The notes: generated by a model not told the origin, from the sequence alone. A stretch of 15,230 nt of DNA from Epulopiscium sp. Nele67-Bin004 (GCA_002007315.1 LNZQ01000141.1:1-15230); one strand, 5' to 3'. Shown: positions 5,853 to 12,516, counted from the first letter of the stretch. Made by a program: numbers and translations.

Positions 5853-6578
5853 TTATTCCATTGCCATTGTTGTTTTGATAGATACTTTTTTTTGTTTTGA
5901 TCGATTAAAAAATTGCATAAAACTTGATTTTTTATTAGCATCTTCTTTTTGTTTTTCTATCAGTTCACGCTGAGTTTCTTGCATTTTACGTATTTTTGAA
6001 TCCAATTTTTTAAAATGCGCTTCATCTCTTGCTACAACTTCGCTGTGTAAGCTATCCATTTTATCATCTATGTATCCTACAAGTTTATTTGTTATTTGTG
6101 GTTCAAATTCTGCCGATACTTGAGAAATTAATTCGGTTCTAAGCTCTTCTTTTATTTGCTCTCCAAATTCTACTACTTCAGAATGAATATTATCTTTTAT
6201 CAGTCGTAAAAAAGCATCTCTTGTGTTGACATAGTTTTCATCTTCAACTGGTTCTGTAGTATCAACTTGTCCAACAACTAGTGATTCATCAGTTTGAAGA
6301 TTGTTGATTAGAGAGGTTACGCCTGCTTCTTCTAATGATTGCAATGAATCGCAATTAGTATCTTTCATCAAATTTTTCATGGTTTTTAGACCAACTCCTT
6401 GTTCTTTAAGTTGCAATATTTTTTGTAATACTGCCAACGTTTCCTTTGTAAAAACTCTATGACCTTGTTCATTTCGTTCTATCTTGAGGTTTAGTTCACC
6501 TTCATAGTATCTTAGCATATATGGCGGAACGTCCAAAAACTCTGCAGCTTTTTTGATTGTTAAATTTTGATTTTCCAT
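5853..6578 (-). CDS. MerR-type DNA-binding protein with C-terminal coiled coil
   Basis: A 241-residue protein. Residues about 6-45 form a MerR winged helix-turn-helix (TIKKAAEFLDVPPYMLRYYE, then an R-N-x-x-GHRVF wing), followed by the usual helix about 46-72. The rest is not a metal or drug sensor domain. It contains an acidic linker (about 75-120), long charged helices (about 120-215) ending in a strong coiled coil (about 175-215), and a basic tail with FMQFFNRSKQKK. This layout recalls RacA, a MerR-like chromosome-anchoring protein, and Bacillus MerR proteins with DUF3967; I cannot tell a regulator from a chromosome-organising protein. The ATG follows AGGAGTG on the minus strand. It has its own promoter with direct repeats, suggesting autoregulation, and converges on dnaB. 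Confidence 0.85.
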   Translation of the reverse strand: MENQNLTIKKAAEFLDVPPYMLRYYEGELNLKIERNEQGHRVFTKETLAVLQKILQLKEQGVGLKTMKNLMKDTNCDSLQSLEEAGVTSLINNLQTDESLVVGQVDTTEPVEDENYVNTRDAFLRLIKDNIHSEVVEFGEQIKEELRTELISQVSAEFEPQITNKLVGYIDDKMDSLHSEVVARDEAHFKKLDSKIRKMQETQRELIEKQKEDANKKSSFMQFFNRSKQKKVSIKTTMAME

Positions 6579-6599
6579 ACCGTCACTCCTATCGTGTGT

Positions 6600-6638
6600 A
6601 ATTTACATTTATTACCATTATACCATAAATTTACATTT
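6600..6638. repeat. 11-bp direct repeat flanking the MerR-gene -10 box
   Basis: AATTTACATTT occurs at 6600-6610 and again, identical, at 6628-6638, 28 bases start to start. One copy fills the space between the -35 and -10 boxes of the minus-strand promoter and touches the -35 box. The other covers the expected start of transcription. That placement fits a double operator. MerR proteins usually bind an inverted repeat in the spacer, so the direct orientation is unusual. Confidence 0.55.
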
Positions 6639-6644
6639 TAGCAA
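6617..6644 (-). promoter_or_regulatory. Promoter of the MerR-type gene
   Basis: Read on the minus strand, TTGCTA (6644-6639) lies 16 bases before a perfect TATAAT (6622-6617), preceded by TGG as an extended -10. The leader to the ATG at 6578 is about 32 bases. The promoter starts only a few bases after the degV terminator, so the MerR-type gene is an independent unit. Confidence 0.68.
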
Positions 6645-6647
6645 GAG

Positions 6648-6692
6648 CAAAAAAAATAAAAGGAAAAATTTGTTAGATTCTCCCTTTTATTT
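6648..6692 (-). terminator. Rho-independent terminator after the DegV gene
   Basis: On the minus strand AAATAAAAGG (6692-6683) pairs with CCTTTTATTT (6663-6654), ten pairs around a 19-nt loop, and is followed by further T (6653-6648). The stem is mostly A/T but the T tract is long. It lies five bases after the DegV stop codon. Confidence 0.72.
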
Positions 6693-6696
6693 CTAA

Positions 6697-7545
6697 TTAA
6701 TTACATTCATAAAATACAAGTGAAACTACCCCAGGTCCAGTATGAATACCCATAGCAGCCCCAATAGTTTCAATGCTAATAGAAACTACACCATCTAAGT
6801 CTTTAATTGAGTCATAAAAATCTTGTGCTTCTTTGTAAGCGTTTGCATTAGGAACCCATACCTCGCATGGTCCTTTTTTTAGATATTCTTGCAATATTTC
6901 CCTAAGTTGTTTAAATGCTTGTTTTCTACCACGTGGTTTACTGTGTGTGTATAGACCTTCATCGTTATAAGTTATTATTGGCTTTAAGTTTAATACAGTT
7001 CCAATTGCACCTGCGGTTTTGCTTAGTCGGCCACCTTTAATTAGATAATCTAGCGTATCCACGTTGATATATCCGTGCGTTCTTTTTCGAATATCTGGTA
7101 GAGCTTCCATAACGTCAAACACTGAATGACCTGCTTGTACCATTTTTGCGGCTTGCGTAACTATAACTCCAACAGGATATCCTAAAGTTAGTGTATCAAA
7201 GAAGTGGTAATTTGCGCCACCTACACCATCACAAACAAGTTTTAGACAACCTAAAGTTCCAGATAAGACCGTTGAAATTGTTATTACGATAATATCTGTA
7301 TATCCTTCGTCTACAAGTGCTTGTATAGCTTTTGATGAATAGTCCATATCAGGAAGTGAAGTAGTCGGTACTTCTGTAGGAAGACGATCATACATTTCTT
7401 CAGGTGTAATCGTAACTTTTTCTAAATATTCAGAGTCTTTATAGATAATTCTAAATGGCATTTGATGAATGTTATATTTAGTTAATGTTTCTTTACTTAA
7501 ATCACACGAACTATCTGTTACAACAACAATTTTTTCTTGTCCCAT
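6697..7545 (-). CDS. DegV family fatty-acid-binding protein
   Basis: DegV/FakB proteins bind a fatty acid in a deep pocket between two alpha/beta lobes; with the kinase FakA some present it for phosphorylation to acyl phosphate. The 282-residue protein has family length. It shows VVTDSSCDL near the N-terminus (about 8-16), PTTSLPD (about 60-66), the TVLSGTLG loop (about 92-99), DTLDYLIKGGRLSK (about 163-176), and a C-terminal GAAMGIHTGPG motif with the conserved His (about 262-272). The ATG follows AAAGGAGG on the minus strand. No fakA lies in the window. Firmicutes usually carry several DegV paralogues, so the specific ligand cannot be given. Confidence 0.93.
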   Translation of the reverse strand: MGQEKIVVVTDSSCDLSKETLTKYNIHQMPFRIIYKDSEYLEKVTITPEEMYDRLPTEVPTTSLPDMDYSSKAIQALVDEGYTDIIVITISTVLSGTLGCLKLVCDGVGGANYHFFDTLTLGYPVGVIVTQAAKMVQAGHSVFDVMEALPDIRKRTHGYINVDTLDYLIKGGRLSKTAGAIGTVLNLKPIITYNDEGLYTHSKPRGRKQAFKQLREILQEYLKKGPCEVWVPNANAYKEAQDFYDSIKDLDGVVSISIETIGAAMGIHTGPGVVSLVFYECN

Positions 7546-7575
7546 GGTAAATCCTCCTTTTTTTATGACGATTTT

Positions 7576-7604
7576 ATTATATAATTTTTTGACTTAATTA
7601 GCAA
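7576..7604 (-). promoter_or_regulatory. Promoter of the DegV gene
   Basis: On the minus strand TTGCTA (7604-7599) is followed after exactly 17 bases by TATAAT (7581-7576). The leader is about 24 bases before the AAAGGAGG site. The promoter lies between the stop of the unknown 440-residue gene and DegV, so the two need not be co-transcribed, although I see no terminator between them. The -35 hexamer is the same as in the MerR-type promoter. Confidence 0.65.
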
Positions 7605-7612
7605 TATAAAAT

Positions 7613-8935
7613 TTATTCCTCAAAATAACCACTACTTTCTAGTGTAAAAAATAGCCTAAAAGCTAATAATAGTGAAGTATTTGTAATATTATTTCCGAAA
7701 CCAGTTATTATATACTCATAAAGCTTAGTATTTGACATGATAAATGGTATTACAGAAAGAAAATACTGCATGCGTAATTTTGCTTCACGTTTTGGCAATG
7801 ATTTAAGCATAGCTTCTGTCTTTTTAATAAATTCATTAATAGCTTGTTTGCAGTATTCATCAGGTTGTGTAGGTTCGTACAATACATCTAAAGTAAGGGC
7901 GTCCCCTACACTTGCGGCTAAGTTAGCATGCATAACGTTTATATGTGTTTCGCTAGGTTTAATTTTGAAATCAGCTAAATACTCATCGCCTATTTGATGA
8001 AGTGTTTGTTCAACACGTTCTGGCATAGCCTCAAGCAAGAAAGACGTATCAGCTGATTTTTCAACTATATTTTTAATAGAATAATAAAAATCGCTATAAG
8101 TCGGATGCAAGCTTGATATAGACTCAAATTCTATGTCATCTAAAACAAGCAAGTTACTTATTCCGCAACAAGCATTGAATAAATTGTCGCAAATAGTCAT
8201 AAGATTATCAATTTCTTCACCAAATATAGAAGTTTCTTCTTCGAGAGCTTGATAATCAGTAATAGTTTTAAGTTGATTTAAAGTTTCTATAAAATCAAAA
8301 TTTTTGCGAATAAGAGTATTAGTGTCACTAAAAGGGTTTAGATATAATTCTAATATTCCCAAAAGTCCGTCGATGCTAGTTTCATCATCGCTAGAGTGAA
8401 TTAGCGGAATACTTTTTGACACATAATCTATAAAAAAAGCAGTTGTCATTGTGCTAGGTATTGCTATTAATATATCGGCAGCACGTTTTTGGTGTAGCTC
8501 ATCGTTTTCTTCTACGTCAAAAACAAACTCAGTACATTCTGCAGCAAGGTCTGAAAAGTCAATTGATGCGACAAATTCTGGATCAACATCAAGTTCATCT
8601 ATAATGTGCTGTTGTACGTCTTTGTCAAGCTGAAATAAAGAAAGTATATGAAAAATCTCTCTTTGATAACTAAATAGTTCTATTATGTTTTGTGTTAGCG
8701 TATTTCTAATATATAGGAGCCTGTCTATATAATTGCTCTTATATTCTTCCTCTTCACCAACTAAATTTGGAAGAGAGATAAAAATAGTTGAAACTTCGCC
8801 TATTAGTTTTAGTAAATCTTCACTAATAAAGTTTAGTACGGGGTAGGCGGAATGGGTGTATATATTTAGTAGATTATCTACGGCATATATATAAGAATAA
8901 GAAATAGTAGTTTGTATTTCATGCATTTTGTTCAT
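7613..8935 (-). CDS. Unknown acidic, helix-rich cytoplasmic protein
   Basis: I do not recognise this 440-residue protein. It has no signal peptide and no clear membrane span. It looks almost wholly alpha-helical and strongly acidic, with clusters such as EEEE (61-64), DVEEND (140-145), SSDDE (181-185) and LEEE (231-234). Cysteines are few (134, 249, 256, 257, 362), with a CC pair at 256-257. The basic region is near 371-388. No nucleotide-binding or catalytic motif stands out. I start at ATG 8935, where AAAGGA lies nine bases upstream; the frame is open to a TTG at 8980 but without a binding site. It is transcribed away from glgB across a shared 164-base region and lies upstream of DegV on the same strand. 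The long intact frame supports a real gene. Confidence 0.8.
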   Translation of the reverse strand: MNKMHEIQTTISYSYIYAVDNLLNIYTHSAYPVLNFISEDLLKLIGEVSTIFISLPNLVGEEEEYKSNYIDRLLYIRNTLTQNIIELFSYQREIFHILSLFQLDKDVQQHIIDELDVDPEFVASIDFSDLAAECTEFVFDVEENDELHQKRAADILIAIPSTMTTAFFIDYVSKSIPLIHSSDDETSIDGLLGILELYLNPFSDTNTLIRKNFDFIETLNQLKTITDYQALEEETSIFGEEIDNLMTICDNLFNACCGISNLLVLDDIEFESISSLHPTYSDFYYSIKNIVEKSADTSFLLEAMPERVEQTLHQIGDEYLADFKIKPSETHINVMHANLAASVGDALTLDVLYEPTQPDEYCKQAINEFIKKTEAMLKSLPKREAKLRMQYFLSVIPFIMSNTKLYEYIITGFGNNITNTSLLLAFRLFFTLESSGYFEE

Positions 8936-9037
8936 CTTATATAATCCTTTCAAATAGTAGTTTTGTATAAGAATAAACAATTTTCAAGAGAAATTCAAGA
9001 CTTTTATTATAACTTTGTTAAAAAATGGATAATTTTC

Positions 9038-9066
9038 TTGAAAAAAACTGTAATTAGTATTATTAT
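9038..9066 (+). promoter_or_regulatory. Candidate promoter of glgB
   Basis: TTGAAA (9038-9043) lies 17 bases before TATTAT (9061-9066), each one or two mismatches from consensus. It sits in the divergent region shared with the unknown minus-strand gene. On that strand a TATAAT occurs at 9011-9006, but without a recognisable -35. Confidence 0.55.
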
Positions 9067-9099
9067 ATTATAATAAGGATATAAGAAGGAGTGATAAAA

Positions 9100-11247
9100 G
9101 TGGAAAATTTAGAATTAAGAAATGTAATAACTGGAGATAGTTCACACCCTAATATGTTACTTGGAATGCACTTAGACGAAACGCAAAATCAAGAAAAAAT
9201 TATCGTTAGAGCTTTTTGCCCTGACACAAAAGAGGTTATTGTTAAAAACAAAAAAATTCCTGCTAGGCAATACGTGCTTAACAAAGTTGATGAAGGCATG
9301 TTTGAAGGGGTAATGGGCAAATGCAAAAAGCCATTTAGCTACACTTTGGAATTTAAGTCATACGACGACGTTTGCTGGGAACAAGACGACCCATACGCTT
9401 TTATTGGACAACTACACGTTGAAGAAGCTGAAAAATTCTCGTCTGAAGAATCAATTTTTGGACACAAACTTTTAGGAAGTCATTTGACAGAAATTGATGA
9501 CGTTAAAGGTTGCATGTTTAGAGTGTGGGCTCCAAATGCAAAAAGAGTAAGTGTTATTGGTGATTTTAACAATTGGGACGGGCGTCGCCACATGATGTGC
9601 AAAATTTCTAACAACGGTATATTTGCACTATTTGTACCAAATGTTACAGAAAATGATGCGTATAAGTATGAAATTAAAACTAGAAATAATGAGTTGCTTT
9701 ATAAAATTGACCCGTATTCAAATCATTTTGCAGTACGTCCTGAAAAGCATAGCTATCCTTATGACATGAATAACTATAAGTGGAACGACGATCATTATAC
9801 TAACAACAAGTTACATACTAGATCTGTAAATACACCTGTTAGTATTTATGAAGTTCACCTTGGTTCGTGGAAACTAAAAGATGGCGAATTTTTGACGTAT
9901 AGAGAATTTGCGGACGAGTTGGTACAGTATGTTAAAGAGCTAAATTATACGCATGTTGAACTTATGGGGATTATGGAATATCCGTTTGATGGTTCTTGGG
10001 GATACCAAGTTACAGGATTTTTCGCTCCAACTAGTCGATATGGAACGCCTGATGATTTCAAATATTTAGTTGATTGTTTCCACCAAAACGGAATAGGCGT
10101 AATTCTTGACTGGGTGCCAGGACATTTCCCAAAAGATGCATTTGCTCTCGAAGTGTTTGATGGTGAAAGGCTGTATGAAAGACAAGGGCAACACCCAGAG
10201 TGGGGAACGTTGCTATTTGATTATGGCAGACGTGAAGTTAAAAATTTCTTGTTATCAAGTGCAACAATGTGGCTTGAAGATTTCCACATAGATGGTCTTA
10301 GAGTTGATGCGGTTGCGTCGATTTTATACGGTGGAGATTTGGGCAATAGTCACTCTGATGGTGAGGCAGTTCAATTCCTAAAAGAGCTAAATGGAATTAT
10401 AAATGCTAGATATCCACACAAAATGATAATTGCAGAAGATTCAAGCACATGGGACGGAGTAACTCGTGACACGAAAGATGGTGGGCTTGGATTTGACTTT
10501 AAATGGAGCCTTGGATGGATGCACGATATTTTGGAGTATATGACAACAGAATTTGACTATAGACACGAAAAACACTCACAAATGACATTTAGTTTTTGTT
10601 ATATGTACAATGAACATTACGTTTTACCACTTTCTCATGATGAAGTTGTACACTGTAAAAGTCCGTTATTATACAAAATGTGTGGGGATTGGTGGCAAAA
10701 GTTTTCAAACCTAAGAGTTTGTTATGGACTTATGTACACTCACCCAGGCAAAAAACTTCTTTTTATGGGCGGAGAAATCGGACAAACGTCAGAATGGTCA
10801 GAAAAAACAGAGCTTGATTGGCACTTGTTACAATACGAAAAACATCAAAATTTACAATCATATGTAAAAGACTTAAATATGTTGTACAAAAACAACGAAG
10901 CTTTGTATATGGAAGAAGTTTTAGGGACAAACTTTGAATGGATAAACGGGGACAACAAAGACACGTTAGTTATTTCTTTTATTAGAAAATCGGCTGACCA
11001 AGAATTAGTAGTTGTTATCAACTTCTCGATTAGACCGTATGAAGGCTATGACGTTGGAGTTGGTAGAGCAGGTAGATATAAGGAAATTTTTAACAGTGAT
11101 GATGAAAAATATTCTGGTAGTGGTGTAATTAACACAGAAATTATTGAGTCAAGCGACAAAAGTTGTAACTATAAGCCAAATTCTATAAGTTTAAGAGTCC
11201 CACCGCTTGGAATGACAATTTTAGAATACCTTGATATACAAAAATAA
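9100..11247 (+). CDS. glgB: 1,4-alpha-glucan branching enzyme GlgB (GH13)
   Basis: GlgB makes alpha-1,6 branches in glycogen by cutting an alpha-1,4 chain and rejoining it. The 715-residue protein has N-terminal beta-sandwich (CBM48-like) regions to about 220, with FRVWAPNAKRVSVIGDFNNWD in the second (residues about 143-163). The GH13 barrel follows from about 245 (SIYEVHLGSW, FDGSWGYQVTGFFAPTSRYG, DWVPGHFPKD) and a C-terminal beta domain. Catalytic residues are the nucleophile D403 in LRVDAVAS, E446 in IIAEDSS and D514 in LPLSHDEVVH. I use GTG 9100, eight bases after AAGGAG (9086-9091); the GTG at 9091 overlaps that site. Loops after LYER and after ASILY are clearly shorter than in E. coli GlgB, and LFMGGEIGQ replaces the usual GNEFAQ-like segment. 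No other glycogen gene is nearby. Confidence 0.93.
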   Translation: MENLELRNVITGDSSHPNMLLGMHLDETQNQEKIIVRAFCPDTKEVIVKNKKIPARQYVLNKVDEGMFEGVMGKCKKPFSYTLEFKSYDDVCWEQDDPYAFIGQLHVEEAEKFSSEESIFGHKLLGSHLTEIDDVKGCMFRVWAPNAKRVSVIGDFNNWDGRRHMMCKISNNGIFALFVPNVTENDAYKYEIKTRNNELLYKIDPYSNHFAVRPEKHSYPYDMNNYKWNDDHYTNNKLHTRSVNTPVSIYEVHLGSWKLKDGEFLTYREFADELVQYVKELNYTHVELMGIMEYPFDGSWGYQVTGFFAPTSRYGTPDDFKYLVDCFHQNGIGVILDWVPGHFPKDAFALEVFDGERLYERQGQHPEWGTLLFDYGRREVKNFLLSSATMWLEDFHIDGLRVDAVASILYGGDLGNSHSDGEAVQFLKELNGIINARYPHKMIIAEDSSTWDGVTRDTKDGGLGFDFKWSLGWMHDILEYMTTEFDYRHEKHSQMTFSFCYMYNEHYVLPLSHDEVVHCKSPLLYKMCGDWWQKFSNLRVCYGLMYTHPGKKLLFMGGEIGQTSEWSEKTELDWHLLQYEKHQNLQSYVKDLNMLYKNNEALYMEEVLGTNFEWINGDNKDTLVISFIRKSADQELVVVINFSIRPYEGYDVGVGRAGRYKEIFNSDDEKYSGSGVINTEIIESSDKSCNYKPNSISLRVPPLGMTILEYLDIQK

Positions 11248-11260
11248 GAGATTTTTCCTA

Positions 11261-11289
11261 TTGACTAAATATCTAAGGTGTATTATAAT
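11261..11289 (+). promoter_or_regulatory. Strong sigma-A promoter of rpsU
   Basis: TTGACT (11261-11266) is followed after 17 bases by a perfect TATAAT (11284-11289). This is the best consensus promoter in the window, as expected for a ribosomal protein gene. It begins 13 bases after the glgB stop. Transcription from about 11296 gives a leader of roughly 63 bases. Confidence 0.85.
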
Positions 11290-11297
11290 TCATAGTA

Positions 11298-11353
11298 GTG
11301 CTTTAAATCTTTTCTCCGTACAACAAGCACAACACCGAAATCGGAGGGAGGGG
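11298..11353 (+). promoter_or_regulatory. Structured rpsU leader able to sequester the Shine-Dalgarno
   Basis: TCTTTTCTCCG (11308-11318) can pair with CGGAGGGAGGG (11342-11352), five Watson-Crick pairs at its core (11314-11318/11342-11346) and further G-U and A-U pairs, covering the whole ribosome binding site. GTGCTT (11298-11303) can pair with AAGCAC (11325-11330) across the loop of the first helix, giving an interleaved, pseudoknot-like arrangement. A small CCG/CGG hairpin (11335-11337/11342-11344) competes with the first helix. These options suggest translational control of rpsU, but folding was judged by eye only. Confidence 0.42.
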
Positions 11354-11358
11354 AATAT

Positions 11359-11538
11359 ATGTCAGAGGTTACTGTTCGCGAAAATGAATCTTTAGATAGT
11401 GCTCTTCGTCGCTTTAAAAGAAACTGTGCTAAGGCTGGGATTATGCAAGAAATTCGTAAAAGAGAACATTACGAAAAACCAAGCGTTAAGCGCAAAAAGA
11501 AATCAGAAGCAGCACGCAAAAAAAATAGACAATACTAA
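11359..11538 (+). CDS. rpsU: 30S ribosomal protein bS21
   Basis: S21 is a small basic protein of the 30S platform that helps base-pairing of mRNA with the 16S 3' end during initiation. The 59-residue product begins [19 protein letters not shown] and continues [23 protein letters not shown], then a lysine/arginine-rich tail ([16 protein letters not shown]), a full match to Firmicute S21 in content and length. The ATG follows a purine-rich site GGAGGGAGGGG (11343-11353). It has its own strong promoter and terminator, so it is a one-gene unit. In Bacillus rpsU is likewise linked to yqfC-yqfD-phoH, with other genes between. Confidence 0.97.
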   Translation: MSEVTVRENESLDSALRRFKRNCAKAGIMQEIRKREHYEKPSVKRKKKSEAARKKNRQY

Positions 11539-11551
11539 ATTGCTATTATAG

Positions 11552-11591
11552 AAAAAGGCTTTTTTGGATATACTCCAGAAAGGCCTTTTTT
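11552..11591 (+). terminator. Rho-independent terminator after rpsU
   Basis: Positions 11552-11568 and 11574-11590 form a 17-pair stem, including two G-U pairs, around the 5-nt loop TATAC. The stem core AAAAAGGC/GCCTTTTT ends in six T (11586-11591). It is strong and lies 13 bases after the rpsU stop. The next gene starts 35 bases later without a clear promoter, so that gene may depend on read-through. Confidence 0.92.
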
Positions 11592-11625
11592 GCGTATTTA
11601 TATTATAAAAAAAGGTGGGGGTGCA

Positions 11626-12054
11626 ATGAAAAAATTATTTTTTATAGTAGTAGCAATTTTGACTGGTTGTATAAGCTGTTGGGTATACTTTAGAGCAGAT
11701 GACACAACTATAAATACGCATGTAGCTTTAGGTGGGGATATTATAGTTGTATCAAAAGAAATAGGAGAAACATGTACATTTACAATAGAATATGAACTTT
11801 GGATAGACGAAGTGCCACGAACAAATACTTTTGAGGTATCACAATTTGTTTTGCAACCTGACATATTGTATGATGCAATACTTTTAAATCAAGAATATGA
11901 CGTTATTAAGGGTACTATATCAGTTCCAAAAGATATAGCCGAACAATATGCTATATATAATAACGGGGGGATAGATTTATCGAAGTTTTTTGCATTAGAA
12001 GATGACTTTATCGAGGAACACTTTGTTATATCAAGTATAGGCACAGCGAGATAG
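11626..12054 (+). CDS. Small exported protein or lipoprotein, function unknown
   Basis: I do not recognise this 142-residue protein. It starts MKKLFFIVVAILTGC, a short positive end and hydrophobic core ending in a lipobox-like LTGC (12-15), so it may be a lipoprotein anchored at C15. Because the hydrophobic stretch continues to about residue 23 (ISCWVYF), a single N-terminal membrane anchor is the alternative. The remainder is acidic and likely beta-rich, ending EEHFVISSIGTAR, with no known motif. The ATG at 11626 follows AAAGGTGGGGG; an upstream in-frame start at 11590 lies inside the rpsU terminator and is rejected. It sits between rpsU and yqfC, where Bacillus has yqeY and other yqf genes. 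Confidence 0.72.
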   Translation: MKKLFFIVVAILTGCISCWVYFRADDTTINTHVALGGDIIVVSKEIGETCTFTIEYELWIDEVPRTNTFEVSQFVLQPDILYDAILLNQEYDVIKGTISVPKDIAEQYAIYNNGGIDLSKFFALEDDFIEEHFVISSIGTAR

Positions 12055-12126
12055 GTGTAATAAGACTTTCAAGCAATTCCAACATTTATTAGGTATATAT
12101 GTACAACAAAATAAATAAATATATTG

Positions 12127-12153
12127 AAAGGGGTATAGCTGTATACCCTTTTT
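12127..12153 (+). terminator. Rho-independent terminator after the small exported protein gene
   Basis: AAAGGGGTATA (12127-12137) pairs with TATACCCTTTT (12142-12152), eleven pairs with one G-U, around a 4-nt loop GCTG, ending in five T. It lies about 72 bases after the stop and separates this gene from yqfC, implying a separate promoter for the yqfC operon. Confidence 0.82.
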
Positions 12154-12159
12154 AAATGA

Positions 12160-12189
12160 GTTATACATGTCCTTTTAATAGCATAAGAT
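12160..12189 (+). promoter_or_regulatory. Possible sigma-E-type sporulation promoter for yqfC
   Basis: CATAAGAT (12182-12189) matches six of eight positions of the sigma-E -10 element CATACAAT. An ATA-containing TTATACA (12161-12167) lies 14 bases upstream, near the expected -35 distance. In B. subtilis yqfC and yqfD belong to the sigma-E regulon. No good sigma-A promoter is visible here. The match is partial, so this is a suggestion only. Confidence 0.33.
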
Positions 12190-12213
12190 GTAGAGAGGGG
12201 AGATTAAGTCACT

Positions 12214-12498
12214 ATGAAAAAGAAAGGTAACAAGCTTTCAATATTTAGTCAACTTACTAGGTCGATCGGAGGTGTTGAGGAGGCAATAGTACAAATACCT
12301 CTCATTACTATTTTAGGTAATGAAAGCGTGAACATAGAAAATTTTCTTTCGATTATAGAATACGGGGCAGAATGTATTAGACTAAAAACAAAACAAGGTC
12401 AAATTGTAGTTTGTGGTCGAAATCTGATAGCTAAAAGTATGACACAAGAGGAAATTAATATCAATGGCAAAATTGATAGTGTAGAATTTGCAAAATAA
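12214..12498 (+). CDS. yqfC: Sporulation protein YqfC (YabP/YqfC family)
   Basis: A 94-residue protein of the YabP/YqfC family, made in the mother cell during sporulation in Bacillus; the molecular role is not known. The order PLITILGNESVNIENFLSII, then a strand pair ending RLKTKQGQIVVCGRNL and a C-terminal E-E-I-x-I-x-G-x-I-x-S-V-E-F, matches YqfC, whose usual length is about 93 residues. The ATG follows GAGGGGAG (12195-12202) by 11 bases. YqfD starts 18 bases after its stop, and the yqfC-yqfD-phoH order is conserved in spore formers, which supports the call. Confidence 0.87.
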   Translation: MKKKGNKLSIFSQLTRSIGGVEEAIVQIPLITILGNESVNIENFLSIIEYGAECIRLKTKQGQIVVCGRNLIAKSMTQEEININGKIDSVEFAK

Positions 12499-12516
12499 TA
12501 TGCAGGAGGTGCGATT

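Noticed and set aside
9091..9099. GTG at 9091 as glgB start
   Set aside because: Its G is the last base of AAGGAG, so this sequence is the ribosome binding site for GTG 9100.
11240..11256. AAAAAT/ATTTTT hairpin at the glgB stop as a terminator
   Set aside because: The stem is only six A-T pairs with no G-C; too weak to call. glgB may read through into rpsU.
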